Shown in pieces: positions 52,850 to 60,519 of a stretch of 64,000 nucleotides of DNA (the stretch's first letter is position 1; each line of letters starts with the position of its first letter). Made by a program: the position numbers and the translations under genes. The stretch is from a bacterium (GTDB lineage Bacteria > 4484-113 > JAFGCY01): assembly GCA_020440605.1 (NCBI GenBank), contig JAGRNT010000003.1, forward strand, positions 1 to 64,000, given 5' to 3'. The notes under the pieces were generated by a model, which was given only the letters and a program-made list of their open reading frames with translations, ran no database searches and was not told where the DNA came from.

Positions 52850-53470
52850 TTAGTCGTACTGGCGGATCAGGCTCTTGAGCTTGCCGATCACCCGGATCTC
52901 GTTGAAGTACATATCCGGGTAGAGCGGATTCGCGGCCTTCAGCACCACGCGCCCGGCCTGACGGAAGAAGAACTTCACCGTGGCCTCATCCTCCACCATC
53001 GCGGCGACGATGTCGCCGGTGCTGGCGGACTGCTGCTCCCGGAAGATCGCGATGTCCCCTTCCTTGATGCCGGCGTTGATCATGGAGTCGCCCTTGACCC
53101 GCAGCGCGAAGAGGTTTCCGCCCTCATGCTGCATGTTGTCAAGCGGCATGTTGACATAGTCCTCCACGTTGTGGTCGGCATAGGTCATCACGCCGGCGGC
53201 GATGCGCCCGAGGATCGGGATCCGCGCCGCCTCCTCCACACCAAGCACCTGCTTGCCACGCTGCCCGAGCAGGATGCTGCGGCTGCGGTTGCGGGCCCGT
53301 TCAATCAGGCCCTTCTTCTCAAGCGCCACGACATGGTCATAGGCACCCTTGACGCTGCACTCGAACTTGCCGGCGATATCGCGGATGGACGGCGCGTAGC
53401 CGTTGCCATCGATGAAGTCGGCAATGTACTGCAGCACTTCGCGCTGCTTATCTGTGACACGCTTGGCCAT
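52850..53470 (-). CDS. lexA: SOS repressor LexA
   Basis: 206 residues. The winged helix-turn-helix (about 1-68, VTDKQREVLQYIADFI...GYAPSIRDIAG) is followed by the self-cleavage site Ala92-Gly93 (GRIAAGV), the catalytic Ser129 in KGDSM and Lys166 in ATVKFF. It represses DNA-damage genes and cleaves itself on RecA filaments. A perfect sigma-70 promoter with an embedded palindrome lies just upstream and predicts autoregulation and a leaderless mRNA that starts at the ATG. Confidence 0.95.
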   Translation of the reverse strand: MAKRVTDKQREVLQYIADFIDGNGYAPSIRDIAGKFECSVKGAYDHVVALEKKGLIERARNRSRSILLGQRGKQVLGVEEAARIPILGRIAAGVMTYADHNVEDYVNMPLDNMQHEGGNLFALRVKGDSMINAGIKEGDIAIFREQQSASTGDIVAAMVEDEATVKFFFRQAGRVVLKAANPLYPDMYFNEIRVIGKLKSLIRQYD

Positions 53471-53476
53471 AACAAA

Positions 53477-53505
53477 ATTATACTAATCACATTAGTACTT
53501 GTCAA
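53477..53505 (-). promoter_or_regulatory. lexA promoter with embedded LexA operator
   Basis: On the minus strand TTGACA (53500-53505), 17-nt spacer and TATAAT (53477-53482) are both perfect consensus boxes. The spacer is nearly filled by the palindrome TACTAAT-GTG-ATTAGTA (53481-53497), the probable LexA box of this organism. The predicted +1 is the A of the ATG at 53470. Confidence 0.85.
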
Positions 53506-53555
53506 GTGTTTATGACAGAAATTTGAAGATTTGGAAATCACCGTCCACAAGTCAC

Positions 53556-56039
53556 TCACGGCTGGCCTGCGTAAGCCTGCTCCAGTGCTGCAATCCGCTG
53601 CGCCAGCTCCGCCTCCATCGCCTCAGCCGAGCAGGCCAGCACGCGCAGCATGCTGCCATAGCCATCGCTGCTCAGCCAGGACCCGCTGGCGAGACGGCCG
53701 CCGTCCGGGCTCCAGGCGAGGCAGCAGTCCCAGTTGATGCGGCCTTGCAGCTCTCCAATCGGTGTCAATCCCTGCGAGGTGTCAAACAGCCGTAGCCAAC
53801 CAGCATAACTGAGGCAGGCCAGCGTTTCCCCATCTGGACTCCAGGCGGAAAGAACGACCCCCGGCGGCAGTGTGCAACGCACCAGTTCGGCGAACCCGGC
53901 GTCGGCATCCAGCAGCAGCAGTTCCCCGGCCTGGCAGCAGGCCAGGAGACGACTGTCCGGACTCCAGCACAGCACTTTGGTCCCCTCCGGCAGCTGCGTT
54001 ACCACAGCCCAGTCGTCAACAGCATTCCAGATCGGCATTTCCTGCCCGCCCTGCGTCGCCGCGAGCCAGTGGCCGTCCGGACTCCAGAGTAGCCCGGCGA
54101 TCCGCACATCAGCGAGTGGCAGTTCGCGCTTCAGCTGCAGGTCTGAACCAGAGGAATAGATCAGCACACTGCGCCGCTCGGCAAGTCGCGGGTATTCCCC
54201 GGCCTCAGCGCGTGCCGTATTCGAGTAGTCGGATAGCACCGCCAGCAGATCACCCGCCGGGCAGAAGGCCGCCTGCTGGTGCTTGAAATGCTGGTCGGTG
54301 TCAGATATTGCAACACTGTAGTCCGCCTCTGCATCCAGCAGCTTCAGCACGCCGTCCCAGCTGCAGATTGCCAAGTAGCGCGAATCCGGGCTCCAGCTGG
54401 CATTGTCGTTCGGGAACATGTCGGCAGGCAGTTCCATCAGGGCGGCAAAGCCGTCCGCGGCCTGTGCGGCCATGAGGATGCCGTCCTCGTTGCTGCACTG
54501 CAGCCGCTGCCCATCCGGGCTCCAGCTGATGTCCAGCATGTTGGCATCCGGCAGCTCCAGCCAGTCAGCGCTCAGCCGTCGCTGCTCCGCGTATGGCGCA
54601 AAACCTTCGCGCAGGGACAGGCTGCCGCTCCACTCGGCAATTGCCAGCCGGCTGCCTTCGGGGTTCCACTGCAGCGCGGCCAGCGGACTGCCGGAGGCGC
54701 GCAGAGCTGAGCCGTTACCATCGAACTGCCGCCGGTCCCAGAGCGTGATCCCACTCGCTTCATAACTGAGCGCCAGCCAGCGGCTGTCCGGGCTCCAGAC
54801 CGGATACGGGAAGGTCCCGGGATACACCAGGCGGTCGTGGATCAGGAAGGTGTTGTTGCCGTCGCGGATGCACATGCGTCCCTTGCCATCCGAGCTGGCC
54901 AGCAGCTCGCCGTCCGGACTCATGATCATGTCAGAGACGCCACCGTCCTGGCCAGTCGTGTCGATCTGCTCGATGGCCTCAGCTTCGCAGCTCCACACCT
55001 TCAGCCCGTCCGTGCCGCAGCTGTAGAGGATGCGCCCGTCACTGCGCCAGACCAGGCCGTAGAGGGCAAAGCTGTCTCCGGAAACTTCCGCGAGCGTCTG
55101 CAGCCCGGCGGGTGACAGCAGGCGCAGGTTCCCGTTGCCGTCAGCAACTGCAATCGCGCTGCCGTCCGGATTCCAGGCCAGCGCTGTCATGTACTGATCG
55201 ACGGCTAATGGCTGGCAACGCGCCAGCTCCGGGTAGCCATCCGAGGCTGCCAGCAGTACCAGCTGGTCGTCAATCGTGACGATCAGCAGCTGCCGCGAAT
55301 CCGGGCTCCAGACCAGCTCCTCGATTGCATGCCAGAATGGCAGGCCTTCGATGGAAGAATCAAGCCTCCGTTCGATCTTCGCAGCGGACATGGCTTCCGA
55401 GGGGTTGAGGATGTAAAGGCCGTCACGGGTCTCGATTGCCAGCTTCAGGCCATCGGGACTCCAGCTGTAGCATCGATTGTTGCCGATATCCAGGCCGGGC
55501 GGCAGGGGAGCGTAGTCAGCTGCGACGTCAAATGGCTGCAGAATTCGCTCATCACGCAGGGCCAGCAGGTAACGGCCATCCGGGCTGAAGCAGAGCGGGA
55601 GCAGCTCTGCGCCGGGGATGCTGAGTTCGCGGGTGCAGCTGAAGCGTTGCAGGGGGTCGAGCAGGCGGATACTGCCGGAGCGCGCCTGTGTTGCCAGAAC
55701 GGCGGAGTCGGGGCTCCAGCACGTGGAACAGTTGGGGCTGAGGCCTTCGTGGATGGCCAGCGGGAGGCGCGGCCGGTACAGCGTGGTGAACAGGGCCTGC
55801 CGCATGGCGGGTTCATCCTGGAAGCCATGCTGCCCGGCGAACCCGAGGCAATCCTGCATCAGGGCATACAGCTCGGGCTCGTTGGCAGTGTCCGGCTGGA
55901 AGGCCTCGAGGCGCAGTAGCATGTTGTCAAGTTCAAGCCGTGCCAGACGCTCGTCCACGCCGGCAGCACAAGCCTGCACAGGCAGCTGCAGGCAGAGCAG
56001 CATGAGCAGGACAGCAAGCCAGACGAGTCGTGCAGGCAT
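53556..56039 (-). CDS. Exported WD40-like beta-propeller protein
   Basis: About 827 residues with a signal peptide (MPARLVWLAVLLMLLCLQLPVQA). At least 16 repeats of the form (L/S)xWSPDGxxLA, spaced about 40-55 residues, run from about 115 to the C-terminus, enough for two propellers. Such proteins are binding scaffolds; no enzyme motif is seen. The start at 56039 is chosen because the signal peptide begins there; TATGCT ends 8 nt upstream. Next to lexA but with its own start region. Confidence 0.85.
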   Translation of the reverse strand: MPARLVWLAVLLMLLCLQLPVQACAAGVDERLARLELDNMLLRLEAFQPDTANEPELYALMQDCLGFAGQHGFQDEPAMRQALFTTLYRPRLPLAIHEGLSPNCSTCWSPDSAVLATQARSGSIRLLDPLQRFSCTRELSIPGAELLPLCFSPDGRYLLALRDERILQPFDVAADYAPLPPGLDIGNNRCYSWSPDGLKLAIETRDGLYILNPSEAMSAAKIERRLDSSIEGLPFWHAIEELVWSPDSRQLLIVTIDDQLVLLAASDGYPELARCQPLAVDQYMTALAWNPDGSAIAVADGNGNLRLLSPAGLQTLAEVSGDSFALYGLVWRSDGRILYSCGTDGLKVWSCEAEAIEQIDTTGQDGGVSDMIMSPDGELLASSDGKGRMCIRDGNNTFLIHDRLVYPGTFPYPVWSPDSRWLALSYEASGITLWDRRQFDGNGSALRASGSPLAALQWNPEGSRLAIAEWSGSLSLREGFAPYAEQRRLSADWLELPDANMLDISWSPDGQRLQCSNEDGILMAAQAADGFAALMELPADMFPNDNASWSPDSRYLAICSWDGVLKLLDAEADYSVAISDTDQHFKHQQAAFCPAGDLLAVLSDYSNTARAEAGEYPRLAERRSVLIYSSGSDLQLKRELPLADVRIAGLLWSPDGHWLAATQGGQEMPIWNAVDDWAVVTQLPEGTKVLCWSPDSRLLACCQAGELLLLDADAGFAELVRCTLPPGVVLSAWSPDGETLACLSYAGWLRLFDTSQGLTPIGELQGRINWDCCLAWSPDGGRLASGSWLSSDGYGSMLRVLACSAEAMEAELAQRIAALEQAYAGQP

Positions 56040-56276
56040 ATGCTGCAAGCATAGCGCGGTAGGGCTGGGCGAGACAAGGTCACGCACTTGGCAGGGAGGC
56101 GAGACGTTGGGGCGACGGACTAATCATTAGAATGCTGGCGTCTCCCGGTAGTGCCGAATACATTCGGCTAAGCTTCCGCAACGAATTCACGGCTAGCAAT
56201 GGCCCGACTGACATCGGGCCTCCGGCAGTATGCAGCGCCTGGAAGGCGCTGCTACAGGACATTTTGCGGAGATGTA
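56040..56276. other. Intergenic region upstream of the propeller gene
   Basis: A small palindrome CTAATCATTAG lies at about 56123-56133, and an AGCGCCTGGAAGGCGCT hairpin at about 56234-56250. No gene. Confidence 0.4.
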
Positions 56277-56348
56277 ACTTCCGGCCGACCCAATCCGGCT
56301 TTGCCGGATTGCAGGGTCAGACCGCCGAGTGCTCGTACGAGGCGGCAG
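56277..56348 (-). repeat. Structured repeat family, copy 5 (partial)
   Basis: Type-2 hairpin GACCC-AATCCGGC-TTT-GCCGGATT-GCAGGGTC (56287-56318) directly followed by a reversed type-1 hairpin with CCGCC/GGCGG outer stem (56322-56345). It abuts the 3' end of the SRP RNA gene. Confidence 0.78.
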
Positions 56349-56357
56349 AAAAAACAA

Positions 56358-56469
56358 AACCCCGGGTATCAGGTGACTGCCGGCGCCGTAATCATCCACT
56401 TAGCGCTGCTACCTTCCGGTCCTGACGCAGTTCATAGCGATCACCCGCAACAGGCCCGATACCACGGAG
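56358..56469 (-). ncRNA. ffs: Small (4.5S-type) signal recognition particle RNA
   Basis: The minus strand carries the conserved SRP core GTCAGGACCGGAAGGTAGCAG (split here as GTCAGG-ACC-GGAAG-GT-AGCAG) at about 56406-56426, with its GGAA tetraloop and the two internal loops that bind Ffh. The ends pair as GGTATC-GGG with CC-T-GATACC, giving one long hairpin of about 110 nt. A T-rich run (56349-56360) ends it. Promoter boxes upstream fit the 5' end at about 56469. Confidence 0.92.
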
Positions 56470-56475
56470 CGGAAT

Positions 56476-56503
56476 ATTCTACCGCAGACATTGCCTTTGT
56501 AAA
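56476..56503 (-). promoter_or_regulatory. ffs promoter
   Basis: TTTACA (56498-56503), 16-nt spacer, TAGAAT (56476-56481) on the minus strand; +1 expected at about 56469. Confidence 0.65.
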
Positions 56504-56563
56504 GGGCAATCTTCACACTTGCGAGCAAGCTTCAGGCTTATCCAAAATCCATCAACAGGTTTG

Positions 56564-56608
56564 CAGAAAAACCGAGGCCGGCCCCTGTTGATACGGGTAC
56601 CGGCCTCA
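56564..56608 (-). terminator. Terminator of the secreted protein gene at 56644
   Basis: GAGGCCGG and CCGGCCTC with an inner CCC/GGG stem, then GGTTTTTC on the minus strand. Confidence 0.7.
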
Positions 56609-56643
56609 TTGGCAATCGGGAATTACGCAGCTGCGCGCTTTTC

Positions 56644-57564
56644 TTACACGCTGTCGCGAATCAGGAATTCGCGCACCCAGCCGATCTGCTCAGGTGTGGC
56701 GGGATCTGCAGCGAGCTGCGGTGCGAACTCCAGCACGAGCGCAGTGAGCAGCATGAAGTCATCCTTCTCCAGGCCCACCGGCCCGGGCAGCTCAAAGCTG
56801 TCCCAGCCCTGCTCCGAGAAGTAGCGCGTATCACTCTCCATGCCCGACTGGTGGACGAACTCCTGCACCAGCACGTCACGCACCTTGGGCTTGAGGAACA
56901 CGCCGTCCGTGCTCTTGAAGGCATGGATCCAGTTGTCAATCTCGCGGTAGGGCTCATCCTTCGTCTGGATCGGCGTCACGAGCCGCGCGTGCAGGGCTTC
57001 GGCGGACTCGCTGTCCAGGCGCTGCCAGTCATCGGCGTAGCTGAGCATCACGGCCCCCAGCCAGGCGCGCAGTTCCGGCTTGCTGCTGAGCACGAACCAT
57101 TCGGCGTCGTAGCAGCACCAGAAGCCGTAGAGTGCGGCGATGTCCGGCTGCATCTGCAGGCTGCCGTCCTGCACGCCGTTCATGTAGCGGCTCTTCGCGA
57201 GTCTGGTCGGCTGGTTGGCGCTGTAGCCCTGGCTGAACCACTGCGGAATCGGCAGCTCGGCCATGCGGTTCTGCTTCACGGCGACTTCCGGCAGGCTGGC
57301 CAGCTCGGCCTGGATCAGGGCGATGGCCTGGCCGTTGGAGATCTCGCTGCCGAGCGTCTGCCCACTGAGCCGCTCCAGCGCGGGGGCAACCCAGCTGGCA
57401 TCATGCACCTGGTCGAAGTAGGGCTGGCCCGGAGCCAGATCGCTGCCGGCGATCGTGCCGCTGATGTGGTCGTAGATGCCCTCCGCACGGGCGGCGGCGG
57501 GCAGCAGGCAGCAGACGGCCAGCAGGGCAGCCAGCAGTCTGATGGCACTGGTTCTCATGTTCAT
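56644..57564 (-). CDS. Secreted protein, unknown
   Basis: 306 residues with a signal peptide (LLAALLAVCCLLPAAARAE). The mature part is mostly helical, with an adjacent Cys pair in YGFWCCYDAEWFVLSS, and many W, Y and acidic residues. It has no recognised domain. GGGAGGA lies 8 nt before the ATG. It lies downstream of the cytochrome lipoprotein in the same direction, separated by a hairpin. Confidence 0.68.
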   Translation of the reverse strand: MNMRTSAIRLLAALLAVCCLLPAAARAEGIYDHISGTIAGSDLAPGQPYFDQVHDASWVAPALERLSGQTLGSEISNGQAIALIQAELASLPEVAVKQNRMAELPIPQWFSQGYSANQPTRLAKSRYMNGVQDGSLQMQPDIAALYGFWCCYDAEWFVLSSKPELRAWLGAVMLSYADDWQRLDSESAEALHARLVTPIQTKDEPYREIDNWIHAFKSTDGVFLKPKVRDVLVQEFVHQSGMESDTRYFSEQGWDSFELPGPVGLEKDDFMLLTALVLEFAPQLAADPATPEQIGWVREFLIRDSV

Positions 57565-57645
57565 GGCATTCCTCCCATTCTCAGATCATGGCCTGGCGCA
57601 GTTCAGACCGCTGCGCCCGCCAGGGCGTTCCATCCTGCAACACAC

Positions 57646-57673
57646 GAAGGCCCGGGATGATACCCGGGCCTTC
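57646..57673. terminator. Strong hairpin between the cytochrome and the secreted protein gene
   Basis: GAAGGCCCGGG and CCCGGGCCTTC, perfect 11-bp arms with a 6-nt loop. No T run follows on either strand, so termination is uncertain; it may be a stability or attenuation hairpin. Confidence 0.5.
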
Positions 57674-57708
57674 CAGTGAATCGCTGATTATCAGACGGGG
57701 TTTATGCG

Positions 57709-58701
57709 CTATTCGTTCTCAATGATGAAGTGCGCCACGTCGACCACGTCCTGGTCCGAGAGGATGTCGCTGGCATAGTGCGGCATCGCATTCTCCTCGA
57801 AAGTGCCGTCCTCATGCTCCTCGTGGTCATCATGCCCGCCGCAGGGATTCTCAGCACAGGGGTTCTCATCCTGGGCCCAGGCGGTGTCGATGCCCAGCAT
57901 CCAGGCCACGGCACGGTCCAGATCATGGCTGGGCAGCGCTGCATAGCTGGCGTTCTCGTACTCATCGTACCAGTTCTTCTGCTTGCGGATCTTGGCCATC
58001 AGCTGCATCGGGTTCATCCAGTCTCCCAGACCGTGCAGGTCCTCGAGTCCGTCGATGCCGGCGTCGTGGCACTTCTCGCAGGAATGCTCATAGATCCGCT
58101 CGCCGTTCTCCATGTTGGGAGTCAACCCGGCGACAGGCATGCTGCGGTTGAGATCCAGCAGGAAGGGCTGGGCATCCCAGGCAGTGGGATCGGCGATGCT
58201 CACCATGAAGGCGGTGAGCGCCGCGCCATCCTCGCCCTCGATCAGCATTTCCTTGTGCGCCATGTAGGGAGCGCCTACGCAGAAGTTGGCGGCGTCGAGG
58301 ATCGTGGCGGCCTTGCCCATCTTCGCATCCAGCTCGGCCTGACTGGTGTGCTTCCAGCTGCCACGCGGCACAGCGCCATAACCGGTATGCGCAATCAGGC
58401 GCGCACCCTGCTCCTCATCGGGGCTGCCGGCATGGCAGTGCGCACAGGTCAGGCCCGTATTGCTGTACTCCGTGCCGTAGTAGATCTCCCTGCCGCGGGC
58501 CACGAGCTCGGCTTCGCTCTTTTCAGCACCACCGCCGGCGCCAATGCCGTTGTCATCAGCGGGGGGAGTCTGGGCAGTGCTGCTGCCACCGCTGTTCCCG
58601 GACGCACTGGATCCACCGTCGCTGCTGTCTCCACCGCCACCCGGGCAGGCGCTGAGCATCAGCATCCCCAGGATCAGGCAGGCTATCAGAGCCTTGTTCA
58701 T
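57709..58701 (-). CDS. Diheme c-type cytochrome lipoprotein
   Basis: 330 residues with a lipobox (LMLSAC) near 19 and a Gly/Ser-rich linker. There are two heme c sites, CAHCH near 87 and CEKCH near 202. A late His/Asp/Glu-rich stretch (CGGHDDHEEHEDG) could bind metal. An outer electron carrier is likely; it would need the CcsA-ResB system encoded at 37839-40492. GGAGGA precedes the ATG. Partners in electron transfer are not evident nearby. Confidence 0.88.
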   Translation of the reverse strand: MNKALIACLILGMLMLSACPGGGGDSSDGGSSASGNSGGSSTAQTPPADDNGIGAGGGAEKSEAELVARGREIYYGTEYSNTGLTCAHCHAGSPDEEQGARLIAHTGYGAVPRGSWKHTSQAELDAKMGKAATILDAANFCVGAPYMAHKEMLIEGEDGAALTAFMVSIADPTAWDAQPFLLDLNRSMPVAGLTPNMENGERIYEHSCEKCHDAGIDGLEDLHGLGDWMNPMQLMAKIRKQKNWYDEYENASYAALPSHDLDRAVAWMLGIDTAWAQDENPCAENPCGGHDDHEEHEDGTFEENAMPHYASDILSDQDVVDVAHFIIENE

Positions 58702-58786
58702 CTTGATTCCTCCATCTTTGGCGTTAGACTGGTTATATCAATTCTTAACGGAATCCGGTGCAAATGCAATAAGCTATTCTCATTAA

Positions 58787-59164
58787 ATGAAGCTCCGCAC
58801 CGATGAATTCCTGTTCTTTTCGCTCAATCTCCCAGCAGCCAGAGACTATTACATCAATGTGCTGGGCTGCAGCCTGCTTGGCGAGGAGGACTGGGGCTTC
58901 TGCCTGCTGAGCCTGCCGGACGGCGCGCGCATCGGCCTGATGCATCCCCGCAACTGGAGTGGCTGGCGGGAGGGTGAGTCCCTGCCGGAGCCGGTGCTCT
59001 GCCTGCGCACGGACGACCTGGACACCGCACTTGCGCAACTGCGGGAGCGGGGCGCATCGTGCTCCGAGCCGGATGGACAGCCGGGACAGGCCCGGGGCTG
59101 CCGGCTGACGGACCCCGATGGCCGCACGATCTACCTGTTCGAGGACCCGGCTGAACCGTGCTGA
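58787..59164 (+). CDS. VOC (glyoxalase/bleomycin-resistance fold) protein
   Basis: 125 residues. FSLNLPAARDYYINVLGCSLLGEE opens the first betaalphabeta unit, LCLRTDDLDTALAQLRERG the second, and LTDPDGRTIYLFE ends it with the metal-site glutamate. The substrate is unknown. TATTCT (58775-58780) ends exactly 6 nt before the ATG, predicting a leaderless mRNA. Confidence 0.85.
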   Translation: MKLRTDEFLFFSLNLPAARDYYINVLGCSLLGEEDWGFCLLSLPDGARIGLMHPRNWSGWREGESLPEPVLCLRTDDLDTALAQLRERGASCSEPDGQPGQARGCRLTDPDGRTIYLFEDPAEPC

Positions 59165-59225
59165 GCCCTGATCCGCGCTACAGTGCGGCTGGCGGCGCTG
59201 CAAATGATGCTAGAATCACTGCCGG

Positions 59226-59693
59226 ATGCCGCAGTACAGCATTTATACGGTTGGCCACGGAAGCGAGGACTGGGACAGCTTCGCCCGCCGGCTGGGCGGA
59301 CACAATATCGAGATCCTGCTGGACGTGCGCTCCTACCCCTACTGGGAAGCCCACTGGTTCAACCGCGACCGGCTGGAGCACAGCACGCGCAAGCGCGGCT
59401 GGGAATACCTCTGGCTGGGCCGCAAGCTCGGCGCGCTGACCGAGGATGGCCGGCTGGACTACCTGGCCCGCGAACGTGAGAAGGTCTATCAGGACGGCAT
59501 CGTCGAGCTGATGAATATGGCGGCCGAGCGCAATGTCTGCGTGCTCTCCAGCCAGGTTGACCCGATGGACAGCCACCGTCACCACCTGATCGCCCAGACG
59601 CTCATGCGCCACGACATCGGCGTGCTGCACATCCTCGGCGACGGCGAGCTGATGCCGGCCCAGGCGGATCTGTTCCACGGCCTGCCGGGCTGA
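59226..59693 (+). CDS. DUF488 family protein
   Basis: 155 residues. YTVGHGSEDWDSFARRL, then ILLDVRSYPYW, then FNRDRLEHSTRKRGWEYLWLGRKLGAL follow the DUF488 pattern. VCVLSSQVDPMDSHRHHLIAQTL carries the conserved C-x(6)-CHR-type region, but with Ser-His-Arg-His in place of Cys-His-Arg. Function of the family is not settled. TAGAAT (59211-59216) lies 9 nt before the ATG. Confidence 0.85.
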   Translation: MPQYSIYTVGHGSEDWDSFARRLGGHNIEILLDVRSYPYWEAHWFNRDRLEHSTRKRGWEYLWLGRKLGALTEDGRLDYLAREREKVYQDGIVELMNMAAERNVCVLSSQVDPMDSHRHHLIAQTLMRHDIGVLHILGDGELMPAQADLFHGLPG

Positions 59694-59829
59694 CGGAGGT
59701 CCGGAGCAATCCGGACAAAGGGGAGGCCTGACGTAAGTCAGGCGGCAAGCGGAGGCCCGATTTCAGTCGGGCAATGAAGCTCATGCGCCAGCCTGGCAAC
59801 GAATTCAGTCAATCATCTGAATCCGGCAA
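59694..59829. repeat. Short hairpin cluster
   Basis: TCCGG-AGCAAT-CCGGA (about 59699-59715), GCCTGACGTAAGTCAGGC (about 59725-59742) and CCCGATTTCAGTCGGG (about 59757-59772), all in GGAGGC-type flanks. Part of the short-hairpin family with variable stems. Confidence 0.6.
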
Positions 59830-60486
59830 TCAGGGCAGCAGCCCCTCTGATCGTCTGATGCCATCGCGGATTTCTCCCGTGTAGGCCGGGATCAGATGAT
59901 CGTAGGCATCCGTTGCATACCATTCCGAGAAACGCCCATATATGAAGAAGCCATGCTTGATCAATGCACGCAGCTCTTCTCCCGGAATCTCCTGCAGTTT
60001 CTCTTCACTGATCATGACGTTGTAGCCTGCTGAGATGTGCATCCCGGTGATCACACTGTACTGTTCCAGAAGCTCAGTCTCATCCTCGCTGACAGCGAGA
60101 TCAGCCGGCAGCAGGACCGGCATGCGGGGGTATTCACCTCTGCGCTGGATTTCCAAACTGCGGTTATTGGGATAACCACAGGCCATCCGCTGCTGCGTCA
60201 TGGGCCACATCCTGTCATGTTCAGTGGCAAAGCTCAGCTTTTCGGCAGCTTCAGCAAGCCCGAAGTGAGAACCGTAGTAGAACAGCAAGCTGCGCAGAAC
60301 AGCCTCATCCCGCATGTTGTCAGTGCTTTCAAGCTCCTCAAGCAGCTCGTTGACAACGGACGAGACTTCGTAGGCGTGCGAGTCATGCTGCCTGCCACAG
60401 AACTGACAATCCTCAGCATGGGCGATGGAACTGCCGGCAAGGCAGAACACAGTCGCTGCCAGCAGCGTGGCGATGGTTTTCTTCAT
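59830..60486 (-). CDS. Secreted protein with N-terminal Cys pair, unknown
   Basis: 218 residues with a signal peptide ending SSIAHAE. Immediately after cleavage comes CQFCGRQHDSH, a possible metal or thiol site. The rest is helical with EELESTDNMRDEAVLRSLLFYYG and LLEQYSVITGMHISAGYNVM. No family recognised. GGGGGA lies 5-7 nt before the ATG. It is separated by 33 nt from the next upstream gene. Confidence 0.65.
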   Translation of the reverse strand: MKKTIATLLAATVFCLAGSSIAHAEDCQFCGRQHDSHAYEVSSVVNELLEELESTDNMRDEAVLRSLLFYYGSHFGLAEAAEKLSFATEHDRMWPMTQQRMACGYPNNRSLEIQRRGEYPRMPVLLPADLAVSEDETELLEQYSVITGMHISAGYNVMISEEKLQEIPGEELRALIKHGFFIYGRFSEWYATDAYDHLIPAYTGEIRDGIRRSEGLLP

Positions 60487-60519
60487 ATTGTCCCCCTGTC
60501 AGTAAATCCTACCAGCACG

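Noticed and set aside
8528..56133. Additional LexA boxes near 8528, 8856, 26245, 26310 and 56123
   Set aside because: Each has only one arm, or the wrong spacer, of the TACTAAT-N3-ATTAGTA palindrome.
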